From NCBI RefSeq assembly GCF_019320115.1, contig NC_089593.1:10860386-10924385 (forward strand): a DNA stretch of 64,000 nucleotides, written 5' to 3'. The first letter of the stretch is position 1. Each line of letters opens with the position of its first letter. The translations under genes and the position numbers were made by a program. Shown piece by piece: positions 42,901 to 52,069 of the stretch. Origin of the DNA: Miscanthus floridulus. Its lineage: Eukaryota; Streptophyta; Magnoliopsida; Poales; Poaceae. Under the pieces are notes generated by a model, which worked only from the letters and a program-made list of their open reading frames with translations, had not been told where the DNA came from and searched no databases.

Positions 42901-43612
42901 TTCTTTGTTTGCAGAACTCTTCCCAGTGATGTTCCTTCACCATAGTGTATTTGACATAGGGTGACTTGCCTAGTTTCAGGTAGTACCTAGTCAGCATGGA
43001 CTTGAAGTTTCTAAAGGCTCTTCCTACCACGTGCATGACCCACTCCCTGCACTTGTTCAGATCGGCGTCCTCAGGATAATGGAAGCTCCTCATCACCTCA
43101 CCCCAGATATGTGTCTTGTAGTTGACCGGGACATTGTTCCACTCCTCCCAAGTGATCTCCACCTTGTCCTTGACTATACATGCCACCTGGTTGCTGAACT
43201 TGGCAAGGACCATGGGTGGCGACAATGGGTTTCCCTCTGGTCCCACCTCATGGATCACATGGACTTCACCGTGGGTTTCCCTCTAGTGCCTCCCGTGTTC
43301 CCCCCTTCTTAGCTTTGTCCTTTGACCCCTAGACTTGCCTGAAGTGGTTGGAGATGGAGCGGGGGGTTCTTTGTCCCTGACTTGTTCCTCCTCAAAATTC
43401 AATTCTTGAGGCACCACCGACATCTGTTCAGGGTTTGGAGACCGCACACTTTCAACTTCGTCGTCCCTCAGTTGGTAGGTCGGATCATCTTCGTCCTCTG
43501 TACGATGTTTCTTTGTTGGCCTCGAGGTCACGGACACTTGGCTCTCGAGGCTAGTTGATGATGATGCACTAGGGGTAGGGTCGCGCCATTCGCTTATCGG
43601 TTCCTCCACCAT
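39950..43612 (-). pseudogene. TNPA-like / Ulp1-protease fusion gene of CACTA 1
   Basis: On the minus strand one frame runs from 43612 to 41351. It contains an acidic N-terminal part, a plant En/Spm transposase_24-type domain (EEWNNVPVNYKTHIWGEVMR, WVMHVVGRAFRNFKSML), a short DUF-like region (IPANYAAVILTWYATEYEEF) and a proline-rich linker carrying a duplicated 40-45 residue block. Exons with good GTAAGT donors then encode a Ulp1-type cysteine protease: LDVIYLSPMHI, ILAAYHFG, EGHWVAFIIY (His), ACVFDSL (Asp), SVGSQTCGFYACEFL (Gln and Cys). All catalytic residues are present. Ulp1 enzymes cleave ubiquitin-like modifiers; the role in CACTA elements is unknown. Stops at about 43285, 42506, 42420, 42301, 42226 and 41296 break the gene, most being one transition from Gln or Trp codons. 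Confidence 0.85.
41525..41820 (-). repeat. Duplicated proline-rich coding block
   Basis: Two copies of about 140 bp (41525-41673 and 41674-41815) each encode SPHPRSPPPTTSPPPPP, then SKGTSKG and GAKTPP. They form a flexible linker between the TNPA-like part and the protease part. Confidence 0.85.
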
Positions 43613-43629
43613 TGGAAAGCTACAATGAA

Positions 43630-45100
43630 TACATATTTCAGTTGTATAGACACAGTTATAGAGTAGTAAAGTAGAGTAGCACTAGAGTAGTAAAGTAGAG
43701 TAGTACTAGAGTAGTAAAGTAGTAGTAGTTGGCTCAGATTTGCCCCATTGTCATCACATCGCTTTTAAACTGGTTGCTTGTATCTGGTATACAAGCCATC
43801 CTAGTTTAGCGAGGACACTCGATCATCATCACCGCTGCCTCAGCATAAAAGGATTCACATCATTACATATGCCACTGCCTCAGCTTAGAAGTGTGAAAAG
43901 AATCATCATTGTAAATACCAAACAAAAGCCATCAAGATAGTTTCAAAATTCGGCCCCAAAGGGCTAAGTCCTTCGGCCATCAAGATAGAGTAGAAGACTA
44001 GAGGAGGTGAGAGTAGAGTAGAGTAGAGTAAGAGGAGTAGAGTAAGAGCTGTACAGCTCAAAAGTTTGTTTGGCATCACAGGCAGCAATAAACCCCCATC
44101 ACAGCTCAATCAAATTTAGTCAGTAAGAGTAAGAGTAGTAGAGAAACTGCTCAATTTAGTCAGCAAGACAGCAGCCAGCAAGACAGTAGTAGTAGAGTTC
44201 AGTAGTAGCAGTGTTAGCAGAGTTTAGTAGAAGATTGAGTAGAGTTTAGTAGTAGATTGTATAGTAGTAGTAGTAGTATTCTATAGTAGAAGGACACTGA
44301 GCACTCAAACTGAGCACACAGTGGTAGGGCTAAGTCTTCGACCATCAAACTGAGCACTCACACTATTGTAGAAGGAAGCAAGGGAATGCAAAATCACATC
44401 ATAGGCATCATAACCTATTAGAGGCATCATAGGCAGTGGCATTACGCAGCATTGAAGTCTGGCATCACAGGCAGCAATAGAAATCCAAAAATTGACACTG
44501 CCAAAAATATTGAAGTCTAGCATCACAGGCAGCAATAGAAATCTAAAAATAGGATTAGATACAAGCCCACTTGATCTCATCACCAAAAATAGGATAAAAT
44601 AGCATCACATCACAGTATAGTATTATAGAGAGATAGGGGTAGTAGTAGGGACAGGGGAGGGGGGACTGGGGAGGAGCTGCATGAGTTGATATGCATGAAA
44701 TTGGAACTATCTCATCATCGTTGCCTCAACACAAGAAGAACCACATCATTGCATGCCACTGCCTCAGCACATGTTTTTATAAGTTTAACAAAAAATCATC
44801 ATCGCAAATGCCACACAGATAAGACAGTGTCAAAAAATAGATCCCAAATCCATCCCAATTTATCAAAATTCATCCCAATTCTATCCCAATTCATCCAGGC
44901 ATTATGCTCAGTAAAAAAAACATCATAGGTAGCTGCAAGTTGAAAAAATCATCACAGGCAGCATATAGGCAGTGGCATTGCTCAGATTACTATTGAAGTT
45001 AGGCATCATAGGCAGTAAGGGCATCACATATGCCATTCATCACTGGCAGCAGTTCGAATTCATCATAGGCAGTTCCAATTCATCACAGTTCCACGTGTAG
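43630..45100. repeat. TAG-rich and CATCACAGGCAG-rich intergenic sequence in CACTA 1
   Basis: TAGTAGAG-type short arrays (43660-43735, 43985-44045, 44130-44290) alternate with several copies of GGCATCACAGGCAGCAATAG (44070, 44460, 44518, 44950). No gene seen. It probably belongs to a long intron or leader of the protease-fusion gene. Confidence 0.6.
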
Positions 45101-45610
45101 AAATAGGCATTGCTTAGAAATGAACACAGAAGGGAGAAATCACATACACTTTCAAACCTCGAAGATGGAGCCAGGGAAGAAAGGAGCGAGCATGGTGCTA
45201 GGGTTCTGGTGCACGGACAGAGGCGGTGGCCCTTGGCATCGGTGTGGTCGACCAAGGTTAGCAGGGGCAACGGCGGCGTCCCTCGGTGTCGGCGGCCAGA
45301 GCTATGGCTCCGGGCTCCGAGGATGGGGCCCGGTGTGTGGACGGTGACTGGGGAGGAGGACGGGGGCAAGGGCGCGTGCAGTGGCCGTGGAGGAGCTCGG
45401 TGGCCGGCGCTAGGGTTCCGGGGATGGGGCCCAGCGCGGAGGAGCTCGGTGGCCGGAGCAAGGGTTCTAGGGAGAGGAGGACGGGGGCGGGGCACGGGCA
45501 CGGGGGAGGAAGACGGAGGCGGGGGTCACCGCGGAGGAGCTCGGAGGTGGGGATGGCGGTGGCGGCGCTAAGTTTCAGCAGCCCTTCGGGGTCGAATTCG
45601 AGGGCGCGAA
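45100..45610 (-). other. GC-rich leader of the second CACTA 1 gene
   Basis: Read on the minus strand this is a C-rich sequence with CTAGAACCCTTGCTCCGGCC and CCGAGCTCCTCCGCG repeats, such as commonly makes up 5' leaders and first exons in grass genes. It follows the internal TATA at 45642. Open frames on both strands are long but low-complexity. Whether it encodes protein is unclear. Confidence 0.45.
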
Positions 45611-45641
45611 AGACTTAGAAAATTTGGGCGAGCAGCGGCAC

Positions 45642-45648
45642 ATATATA
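45642..45648 (-). promoter_or_regulatory. TATA box between CACTA 1 genes
   Basis: On the minus strand ATCCGTGGCTATATATGTGC places a TATA motif directly after the last subterminal-type unit of the internal array. This would start transcription of the TNPA/Ulp1 gene. Confidence 0.55.
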
Positions 45649-45649
45649 G

Positions 45650-45782
45650 CCACGGATTAACCGCGGCGGACAATATAAGCCGCCTGCCGTGGTAAATGTT
45701 TACTGCAGCGGGCACGTTAGACTGCCCGCCGCGATTAATCTATTAACCGTGGCGGGCACTATTATGTGCCCGCCATGGTTAA
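45650..45782. repeat. Internal subterminal-type array of CACTA 1
   Basis: About six units of the same CCGCGGCGGGC/GCCCGCCGCGG motif found at the two ends of the element, in alternating orientation, 5 kb from either end. No CACTA terminus accompanies it. Confidence 0.85.
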
Positions 45783-45889
45783 TATTTTTGCATTTGCTCA
45801 TTCAATCTAACATTGATATTTATTATCAATCTAAAACTTATTAATCTAAAATTTATTATTAATCTAAAACTTTTATACTGCAGTGGGCA

Positions 45890-46125
45890 CTGATATTTAT
45901 TATTAGTAGAGAGTAGTAGTATGTAAGTAGAGAGTAGTGTTGTGTAGTAGTAGAGTAGTGCTGTGTAGTAGTAGTAGTAGAGTAGTGCTGTGTAGTAGTA
46001 GAGTACATGTGAGTAGTAGAGAGTAGTATTAGTACAAGAGATAGTAGTAGTAGGTTGAGTAGTACTAGTAGAGTAGTACTGTATAGTAGTAGTAGTGGAT
46101 TCAGTAGTACTAGTAGAGTAGTATG
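45890..46125. repeat. TAGTAG/GTAGAG low-complexity array
   Basis: A degenerate array of AGTAGAGTAGTACTG and GTAGTAGTAG words between the two CACTA 1 genes. Confidence 0.75.
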
Positions 46126-46211
46126 GTTCCATGATATTAATAATAAGTTACAAAACTTGTCTTCAATAGATTGAGCTATATTATTTTATATATGTCTCTA
46201 GGATACATATG

Positions 46212-49200
46212 TCATTTTGGTGCAGGTGCTTTCACCGTCCTCTTCTCACCATCGGGGCAGGCCCACGGCATCATCCTGGACTTGTTGAATTGGTCCTCGA
46301 CGGCCTTGATCTTCTTTGGATGATCGGTAAAAAGCTCGAGCTCTGCGTAGTTGTTGTATTGTTCGGGACTCTGCACCCCATCAGCTCCCACAATCCGCTG
46401 CTTTCTGGACACAACCACATGCCTTTTTGGGTCCTCTACATATATATAGTAGGCCACTTGCGCGACATTGGTTGATAGTACCCACGAGTCATCTTTGTAG
46501 CCAATACTTTTGAGGTCCATGGTGGTTAGCCCATAACTATCCACTGCAACCGCATTCGGTTTGACCCACTGGCAACGGAAGACGGTTATGCATAGGTTTT
46601 GGCCATAATCAAGTTCCCATATTTCTTTGATTGCCCATAGTATTGCCTCCTCTGGCCCATGGACTCTTCTTCACCCTCGTATCGAACACCATAGTTCTAT
46701 GCCGAGCTCTTCTTGTCCTTGTCTTTCGTGTGGAACCTATAGCCCTGGACGTCATACCCTTACCACATGGTGATTTGGCTGGATGGGCCTAACACAAGCC
46801 TCTTAACGGTCTCCGTATCTTCATCAGGGCATCCTTCAAGGGGTATGTGTTGCTCTTTGAGCCACTCTATGAAATTGCTCTTGTGATGGTTCTGGACCCA
46901 TGCCTCCATGCGCTATCTGTCATCAGCGGCGCGGATCTCTTCCAGGTGATTTTCAATGTATTTCTCCATGCTCACTAACTGATGACGGATGCTGTAATGA
47001 GCTTCTTGCACCATTCGGTTTGCCACATCGGTGCGTACTTTTCGGCCTGTGCACCCCATCCTTGAGGTTTTGCCTTCGTGCTGATGGATAGGCAGCCCAA
47101 TCACCCTCCCATCTCTTTGTACCTCATACACCAGTTCACAGCCTCCTCCGTTGTGTATGCCTCGATCATAGAGCCCTCCGGGTAAGCGCGGTTATGGACG
47201 CATCTATTGAGGGTGGACATGAACCGCTCATATGTCCACATCTGGTGTAGGTATATGGGGCCCAGTTGATGGATCTGATCGACCATATGCATCATTAGGT
47301 GTGGCATAATATCAAAGTAAGATGGTGGAAAGCACATCTCGAGCTAGCAAAGGGTCTCCGTGATGAACTCCTTCAGGGCAGGCAGCTCAGCCTTATCAAT
47401 GACCTTCTGGGTGATGCGGTTAAAGAAGTATGACATCCGTGTGATGACCATCTTCACGTACTCTGTATGGATAGCCCTAATCGCAATTGGTAGGAACACC
47501 ATCAGCATGACATGGCAGTCGTGTGAGTTGTAGCCGGTCATTATGAGGTCTTTCATGGAGACCAGGCTCTTGATGTTGGAAGAGAAACCAGTCGGCACCT
47601 TGATACCCCTAAGCAACTTAAGAAAAGCCATCCTCTCGTCTTGCGTTAGGTTGTAGGTCACACCCGGGATATCGACTTTACCGTTCTGAGGTGGTCCCAG
47701 GTGAAGGTCCGGCCTGATGCCCAGATTGACAAGATCCATCTGTGACTTGATACCATCCTTTGTCTTGCCCTTGATGTCTAGCAGGACACTGATCATGCTT
47801 TCGAAGACATTTTTCTCTAGGTGCATGCAGTCGATGGCATGGGGTGTATTCAGTGTTTTCCAATACGATAGGTACTTGAAGAAAATTGACTTCTTCTTGA
47901 AAGGAACGGCGGTGGGGACTTCCTCTGTCTGGTCCCGCTTTCGCTTCCTTGTCTGCTTGGTCCCCTCTTCAGGCGGCTTCTTCTTCTTTCCAAACTCCAC
48001 CTGATCCATGTCCTTGACCATCTCATACACCTTTGTCCCCCAACTAGTATGCGTTGATTGATCACGCTGTGGCTCGTCCTGATTGTCAAAGTATTTGTTC
48101 ATAATACTTCTTCTATACCTGTGATTTTTGGCAAGGAACCATCTATGCCTTGTGTACACCATCTTATTGGATCCCTTAAGGTAAGTGTAGCAGGTCCTGT
48201 CGATGCAAATTACACAGCCGGTCTTTCCTTTGATCTGCCCCAACAGTGAGAAGAGACCGGGGTAATCGGTGATGGTGACAAAGATGATTGCTTTTAGTGT
48301 GAACTTCTCCTTGCGGGATGCATCCACCATCTAGACCCCAACATCAAATAGTATCTTCATTTCCTCCATGAACGGCTCTAGGAACACATCTATATCGTTG
48401 CCAGGCTGCTTCGGTCTAGAGATAAGCATGGTCAGCATAAGGTACCTACGCTTCTGACATAGATGTGGAGGTAGGTTGTACATGGTGAGCACGACGGGCC
48501 AAGTGCTATGCGAGCTGCTAAGCTCACCGAATGGGTTCATCTCGTTGGTACTCAGCGTGAACCTAACATGCCTAGGCTCCTTGCCAAACTCCAGGCAGGC
48601 CTTGTTGAAATCCTTCCACTGCTTGCCATCAGATGGGTGCCGTAGCTTGCCATCGTCTTTCAGGCGATCAGCTGATGCATGCCAGGACATGAGCTTGGCA
48701 TCGTTCGGGTTCCCGAATATTACACGTAGGCGATCGATCATGGGCAGGTACCACACCGACAGTGCTGGACATTTCCTATGCGTGTAACCCTCTTCTTCAT
48801 CGTCCTACTAAGCCGAGATCTGTTTGGCCGCACTGCTCTTCTTTGCCCCCTTCTTGTTCTTCTTCTGACCACCCTGCAAGCCTCCCTTGTCTTCTACATC
48901 CACATGACAACCAACATTTTTCTTGTACCAACTAAAGCCGCAGTGCAGACAACTCATCAAATTCTCATACTCATTGCCCCAATATAGGATGCAGTGGTTA
49001 GGGCATGCATCAAACTTTCTAAGCTTCATCGCCATTGGCCGAATTAGCTTCTTGGCCCGATAAGTATTGGTGGGCACCTTGTTAGCCGTTGGGTACGTGG
49101 TGGCAAGGTAGCTTAACAACTCATTGAAGCTAGTGTCCGACCAACCATGACGAGCCTTCAACATCAAAATATGGAGGTTAAAACAGAGCGCCGTGCACTC

Positions 49201-49839
49201 CTTCGGACAATCGCCGCCATCCTTATAAAGAGGATCAATTGCCGCCTGCTTCAACTCTCTGAAATTCTCCAACCACTTTGGGCAACCCAACACAATGTCG
49301 TCTTCATCGAAGTGTTTGACTAGATCTTCAACAAGCTGCACATCCTCAGGTTGGCTCATAGTATCCTGACCATCCCCACCGTCGTCGGCTTCATCGTCCA
49401 TGTCCTGCATTAGATCATCCATCGTGATGTAATCACGACAACTGTTGTCACTATCGGCTAGCGCAGCTGCTGCTGAAGATGATGAGGAGCCAGGTGCTCC
49501 TAAAGGATCTTTATTCACTGGTGGTGCTGTCATCATCGGCATTGAAGAGCTCACTCTAGATGCACCGCCACTCGCACCAACTCTTTCGCTGTGAAATGTC
49601 CAGACTGTGTAGCCCTCGACGAAACCATACATGATCAAATGAGTTTGCACCTCGCTGTCTCGGTGGGCTTTCAGGTTCTTGCAACGAGAACATGGACATA
49701 TGGTTGTCATCTGCTTCAGTCTCTCACAGTGAGCTTTACCAGCAGCAATAAACTTCCTTAATTCAAAGAGGTACCACAGATCATTCACTCTATCGATCCG
49801 GTACATCCATTTCGACCTATCCATCATACCTGCAAACAT
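46212..49839 (-). pseudogene. TNP2 transposase of CACTA 1
   Basis: TNP2 (TNPD-like) is the catalytic transposase of CACTA elements. The minus strand reads a transposase-associated domain (DRSKWMYRIDRV, ICPCSRCKNLKAH), a Zn-binding LMSCLHCGFSWYKKN, then the Transposase_21 core (FTLSTNEMNPFGELSSSHS, WPVVLTMYNLPPHLCQKRRY, PGNDIDVFLEPFMEEM), the DUF4218 region (HDCHVMLMVFLPIAIRAI, PPSYFDIMPHLMMHMVDQI) and a C-terminal DUF4216-like end (GYKDDSWVLSTNVAQVAYYI). Codons 49839-47101 keep one frame broken by TAG stops near 48805, 48337 and 47341. A one-base loss near 47110 shifts the frame, and another shift lies near 46600. It starts at 49839, or at 49827 if GTTTGCAG is a splice acceptor. Not functional as it stands. 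Confidence 0.9.
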
Positions 49840-50223
49840 TATCCGTCACAATCAACATTAAATAAAGAAGAATTAGGAGAAATTGATGATTTTTACGTCC
49901 AAAATCATGAAAAAGAGAGGAAATGACGATGTGAAAGATGAAGCATGCATCTATGATGAATCTAAAGTTAAAGAAATATATGACATCATTTTTCCATTAA
50001 AATTGATCTAGATCTAGAGAGAACTCTAGGTGATGGAAGTAGAGAGAGAGGATGGAAGGAGAGAGGGAGAGCCTTTATGAACCTCTTATGATGTCCTCCT
50101 CCCTCAAATCCAAGCCTTTCAACTCAAATCAAAAGTTTCTTCAAATTTTAGAGCAAAGCCTCCCCTGAGTTTGAGAGAGGAAGATCGACCCGTGGAGAAG
50201 ATGAAGGGGTGTTTTGTACAGGC

Positions 50224-50227
50224 TATA
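50224..50227 (-). promoter_or_regulatory. Weak TATA at the CACTA 1 5' end
   Basis: On the minus strand CCGTGGTATAGCCTGTAC places TATA directly after the last subterminal unit, the same arrangement as the internal site. Transcription of TNP2 would start from here. Confidence 0.4.
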
Positions 50228-50533
50228 CCACGGCGGGCAAGATAAAGCGCCCGCCTCGAAAAATCAACTCTTTACCGTGGCGGGCAGTTTAAAGAGCCCG
50301 CCACGGTAAATCGTATTAACCGCGGCGGGCGATTTATACTGCCCACCGCGGTAAATAACGATTTCCTACGGTGGGCAAGTAAGGTGGCCCGTCACGGTAA
50401 ACCCTTTTCCCGCAGCGGGCGCCTCGGTGGCCGGCCTCGGTGGCCGGCCACCGGTTAACCGTGGCGGGCAAAAGAGGTGCCCGCCACAGAGCCCATTTTG
50501 GCCACGCTGCGCAAATTGATTCATGTAGTAGTG
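50228..50533. repeat. CACTA 1 right terminal block
   Basis: About eleven alternating CCGCGGCGGGC-type units, then the terminus ending ...TGTAGTAGTG and the GGG target duplication. Confidence 0.9.
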
Positions 50534-50729
50534 GGGGTTTCACCTAATTTACAGTTGTGTGATAGTGTGGACATTCAAAAAGTTTACTACTGCAGTCTAC
50601 AGGAGGTGGCTCAGGATTTTACTGTCGGTAAGGTGATTCAACACGTAGTGAGCTAAGTAGTTTTTTTTCTCTTTTTGCAGCGAGGGTGATCCCCCATAAA
50701 CAACCTTTGATCTTATCTCGAAATTTGAC

Positions 50730-51012
50730 TTTAGTCCTGGTATTTTTTGCGCCCGGGACTAGAGAGACCTTTAGTCCCGGTTTATAGCTCCAACGGGGAC
50801 TAAAGGTCCCTGCCCAACGGCTACTGCAGCAGGCTTTTGCTACAAGGGACCTTTACTCCCGGTTGAAGCTACCAACCGGGACTAAAGGTTCACTTTTACT
50901 CCCGGTTTGTACATCCAACCGGGAGTAAAAGTCTACTCTCGGCTGGAGGCTCCGTCTGGGACTAGAAAGGGACATTTAGTCCCAGTTTCTGTCTACATCT
51001 GGGACTAAAGGT
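50730..51012. repeat. CACTA 2 left subterminal array
   Basis: About eleven units of TTTAGTCCCGGTT or its inverse with variants (TTTACTCCCGG, CTGGGACTAAA). It ends in GGGACTAAAGGT, 7 nt before a TATA motif. Confidence 0.9.
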
Positions 51013-51019
51013 CCCCTCC

Positions 51020-51026
51020 TATATAC
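51020..51026 (+). promoter_or_regulatory. TATA box at the CACTA 2 5' end
   Basis: CCTCCTATATACCCC begins 7 nt after the last repeat unit GGGACTAAAGGT and is followed by a C-rich leader (CCTCCCTGAGCCCGAGCC). Confidence 0.6.
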
Positions 51027-51463
51027 CCCTTGTTCCTCCCTGAGCCCGAGCCACTTCGAACTCAGTGTTCTTGCTTCATCGCCGGTCTCTCTTCTTCCTC
51101 ATCACCGGTGTTCACAAGATTTCTTCCATTCCTCCATCGATTCTTCGGTTCTAAAGGTTACCAACTTTATACTCTCATGTTTCATTAGTAGCTTATTTCA
51201 TTTTGTGGACTAGATATATGTGGTTTTTTTATGGTAGATTTTTTTATTTGTAAGCCATTTAAGCTCAAAATCATTTTAAAGTTTGCATATTTGGATGAAG
51301 GAAGGTTAAAGTAGTTATTCAAAACTAGTATTGAGCTTTCATTTCTATCATGCATAGCCCACTTCATGCTTTAGAGATATAGAGAATTTTAGAGTTTTTT
51401 TTAATTTTATTTGTTTATAAAATGAGAAATTTATATTATATTAAAAATGAGTATAGAGAGTAG

Positions 51464-51987
51464 ATGGCAACTGCTTCTGGGTCCTCGGCCTCTCATCGGG
51501 TTACAAAGCGACTGAGACCGGACCTCCCTCTCATTGCATGCGGCAAGTGTGAGGAGAAGATTGTGATGGAGTACCGGGTGAGGAAGGAGTGTCCCAACAA
51601 GGGCCGTATCTTCTACAAGTGTCCGGATCACAATGTGAGTTATTTTGTCACATTTGATGATTATGGTTAATTTATACTTATTTTCATGATGATTGTGATT
51701 AAAGTTTTTATTTCTTGTTTTAATTTCAGTGGGATGGCACTGGATGTTTAGGCTGGTACTAGGAGGAAGAGTATGTTGAACACATGCAAAACTCTCTTGC
51801 ATAGGCGGTTACGGCGGCTGATGAGGCAGTGATCCCACGGAAGAAGCCCATAGATGTTGGACAAACACATGATCTGCCTGTTTTAGTTGGGATTGGTCGC
51901 GAAATCCTTATGCTGTTGAAGTGCATTTTAGCTTTAGTTTTTTTAGTGATAGTTGGGATTGTCTACATTGTAGCGAGACTTTCATAA
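51464..51987 (+). pseudogene. GRF-type zinc-finger, single-TM protein of CACTA 2
   Basis: Exon 1 (51464-51634) encodes 57 residues with PLIACGKCEEKIVME and KECPNKGRIFYKCPDHN. A GT donor at 51635 and the acceptor TTTTAATTTCAG (ending 51729) define a 95-base intron. Exon 2 continues in frame with WDGTGCLGWY. Together these give the Cys-rich GRF zinc-finger pattern, a nucleic-acid-binding fold. The last part, ILALVFLVIVGIVYIVARLS, is a clear membrane-spanning segment. Two in-frame TAG codons (after GWY and after NSLA) stop it; each is one transition from Trp or Gln. It stands before TNP2 under the 5' promoter. The role in transposition is unknown. Confidence 0.7.
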
Positions 51988-52069
51988 ATTAATACCTTGT
52001 GTGGTGGCATGCATGTCATATAATTAACTAATTATGTTCTAGGTTTTAATATGGTATGTATGTCATGTA

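Larger units (their letters stand above)
39460..50533 (-). mobile_element. Complete CACTA element 1 (CCGCGGCGGGC family)
   Basis: The left end reads CACTACTACACAAACTTTAC and the right end, on the minus strand, CACTACTACATGAATCAATT. The first ten bases are identical inverted repeats. Both sides carry GGG (39457-39459 and 50534-50536), the 3-bp target duplication of CACTA elements. The 11.07-kb interior has alternating CCGCGGCGGGC/GCCCGCCGCGG repeats at both ends and in the middle. Two genes are read leftward: TNP2 transposase (46.2-49.8 kb), then a TNPA-like protein fused to a Ulp1 protease (39.95-43.6 kb, leader from about 45.6 kb). Both genes carry stop codons. The structure is complete, so it could still be mobilised by intact relatives. 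Confidence 0.93.

Noticed and set aside
45040..45571. Pro/Arg-rich frames on both strands between CACTA genes
   Set aside because: Low-complexity GC-rich leader. No domain, and frames are open on both strands. Kept only as a leader feature.
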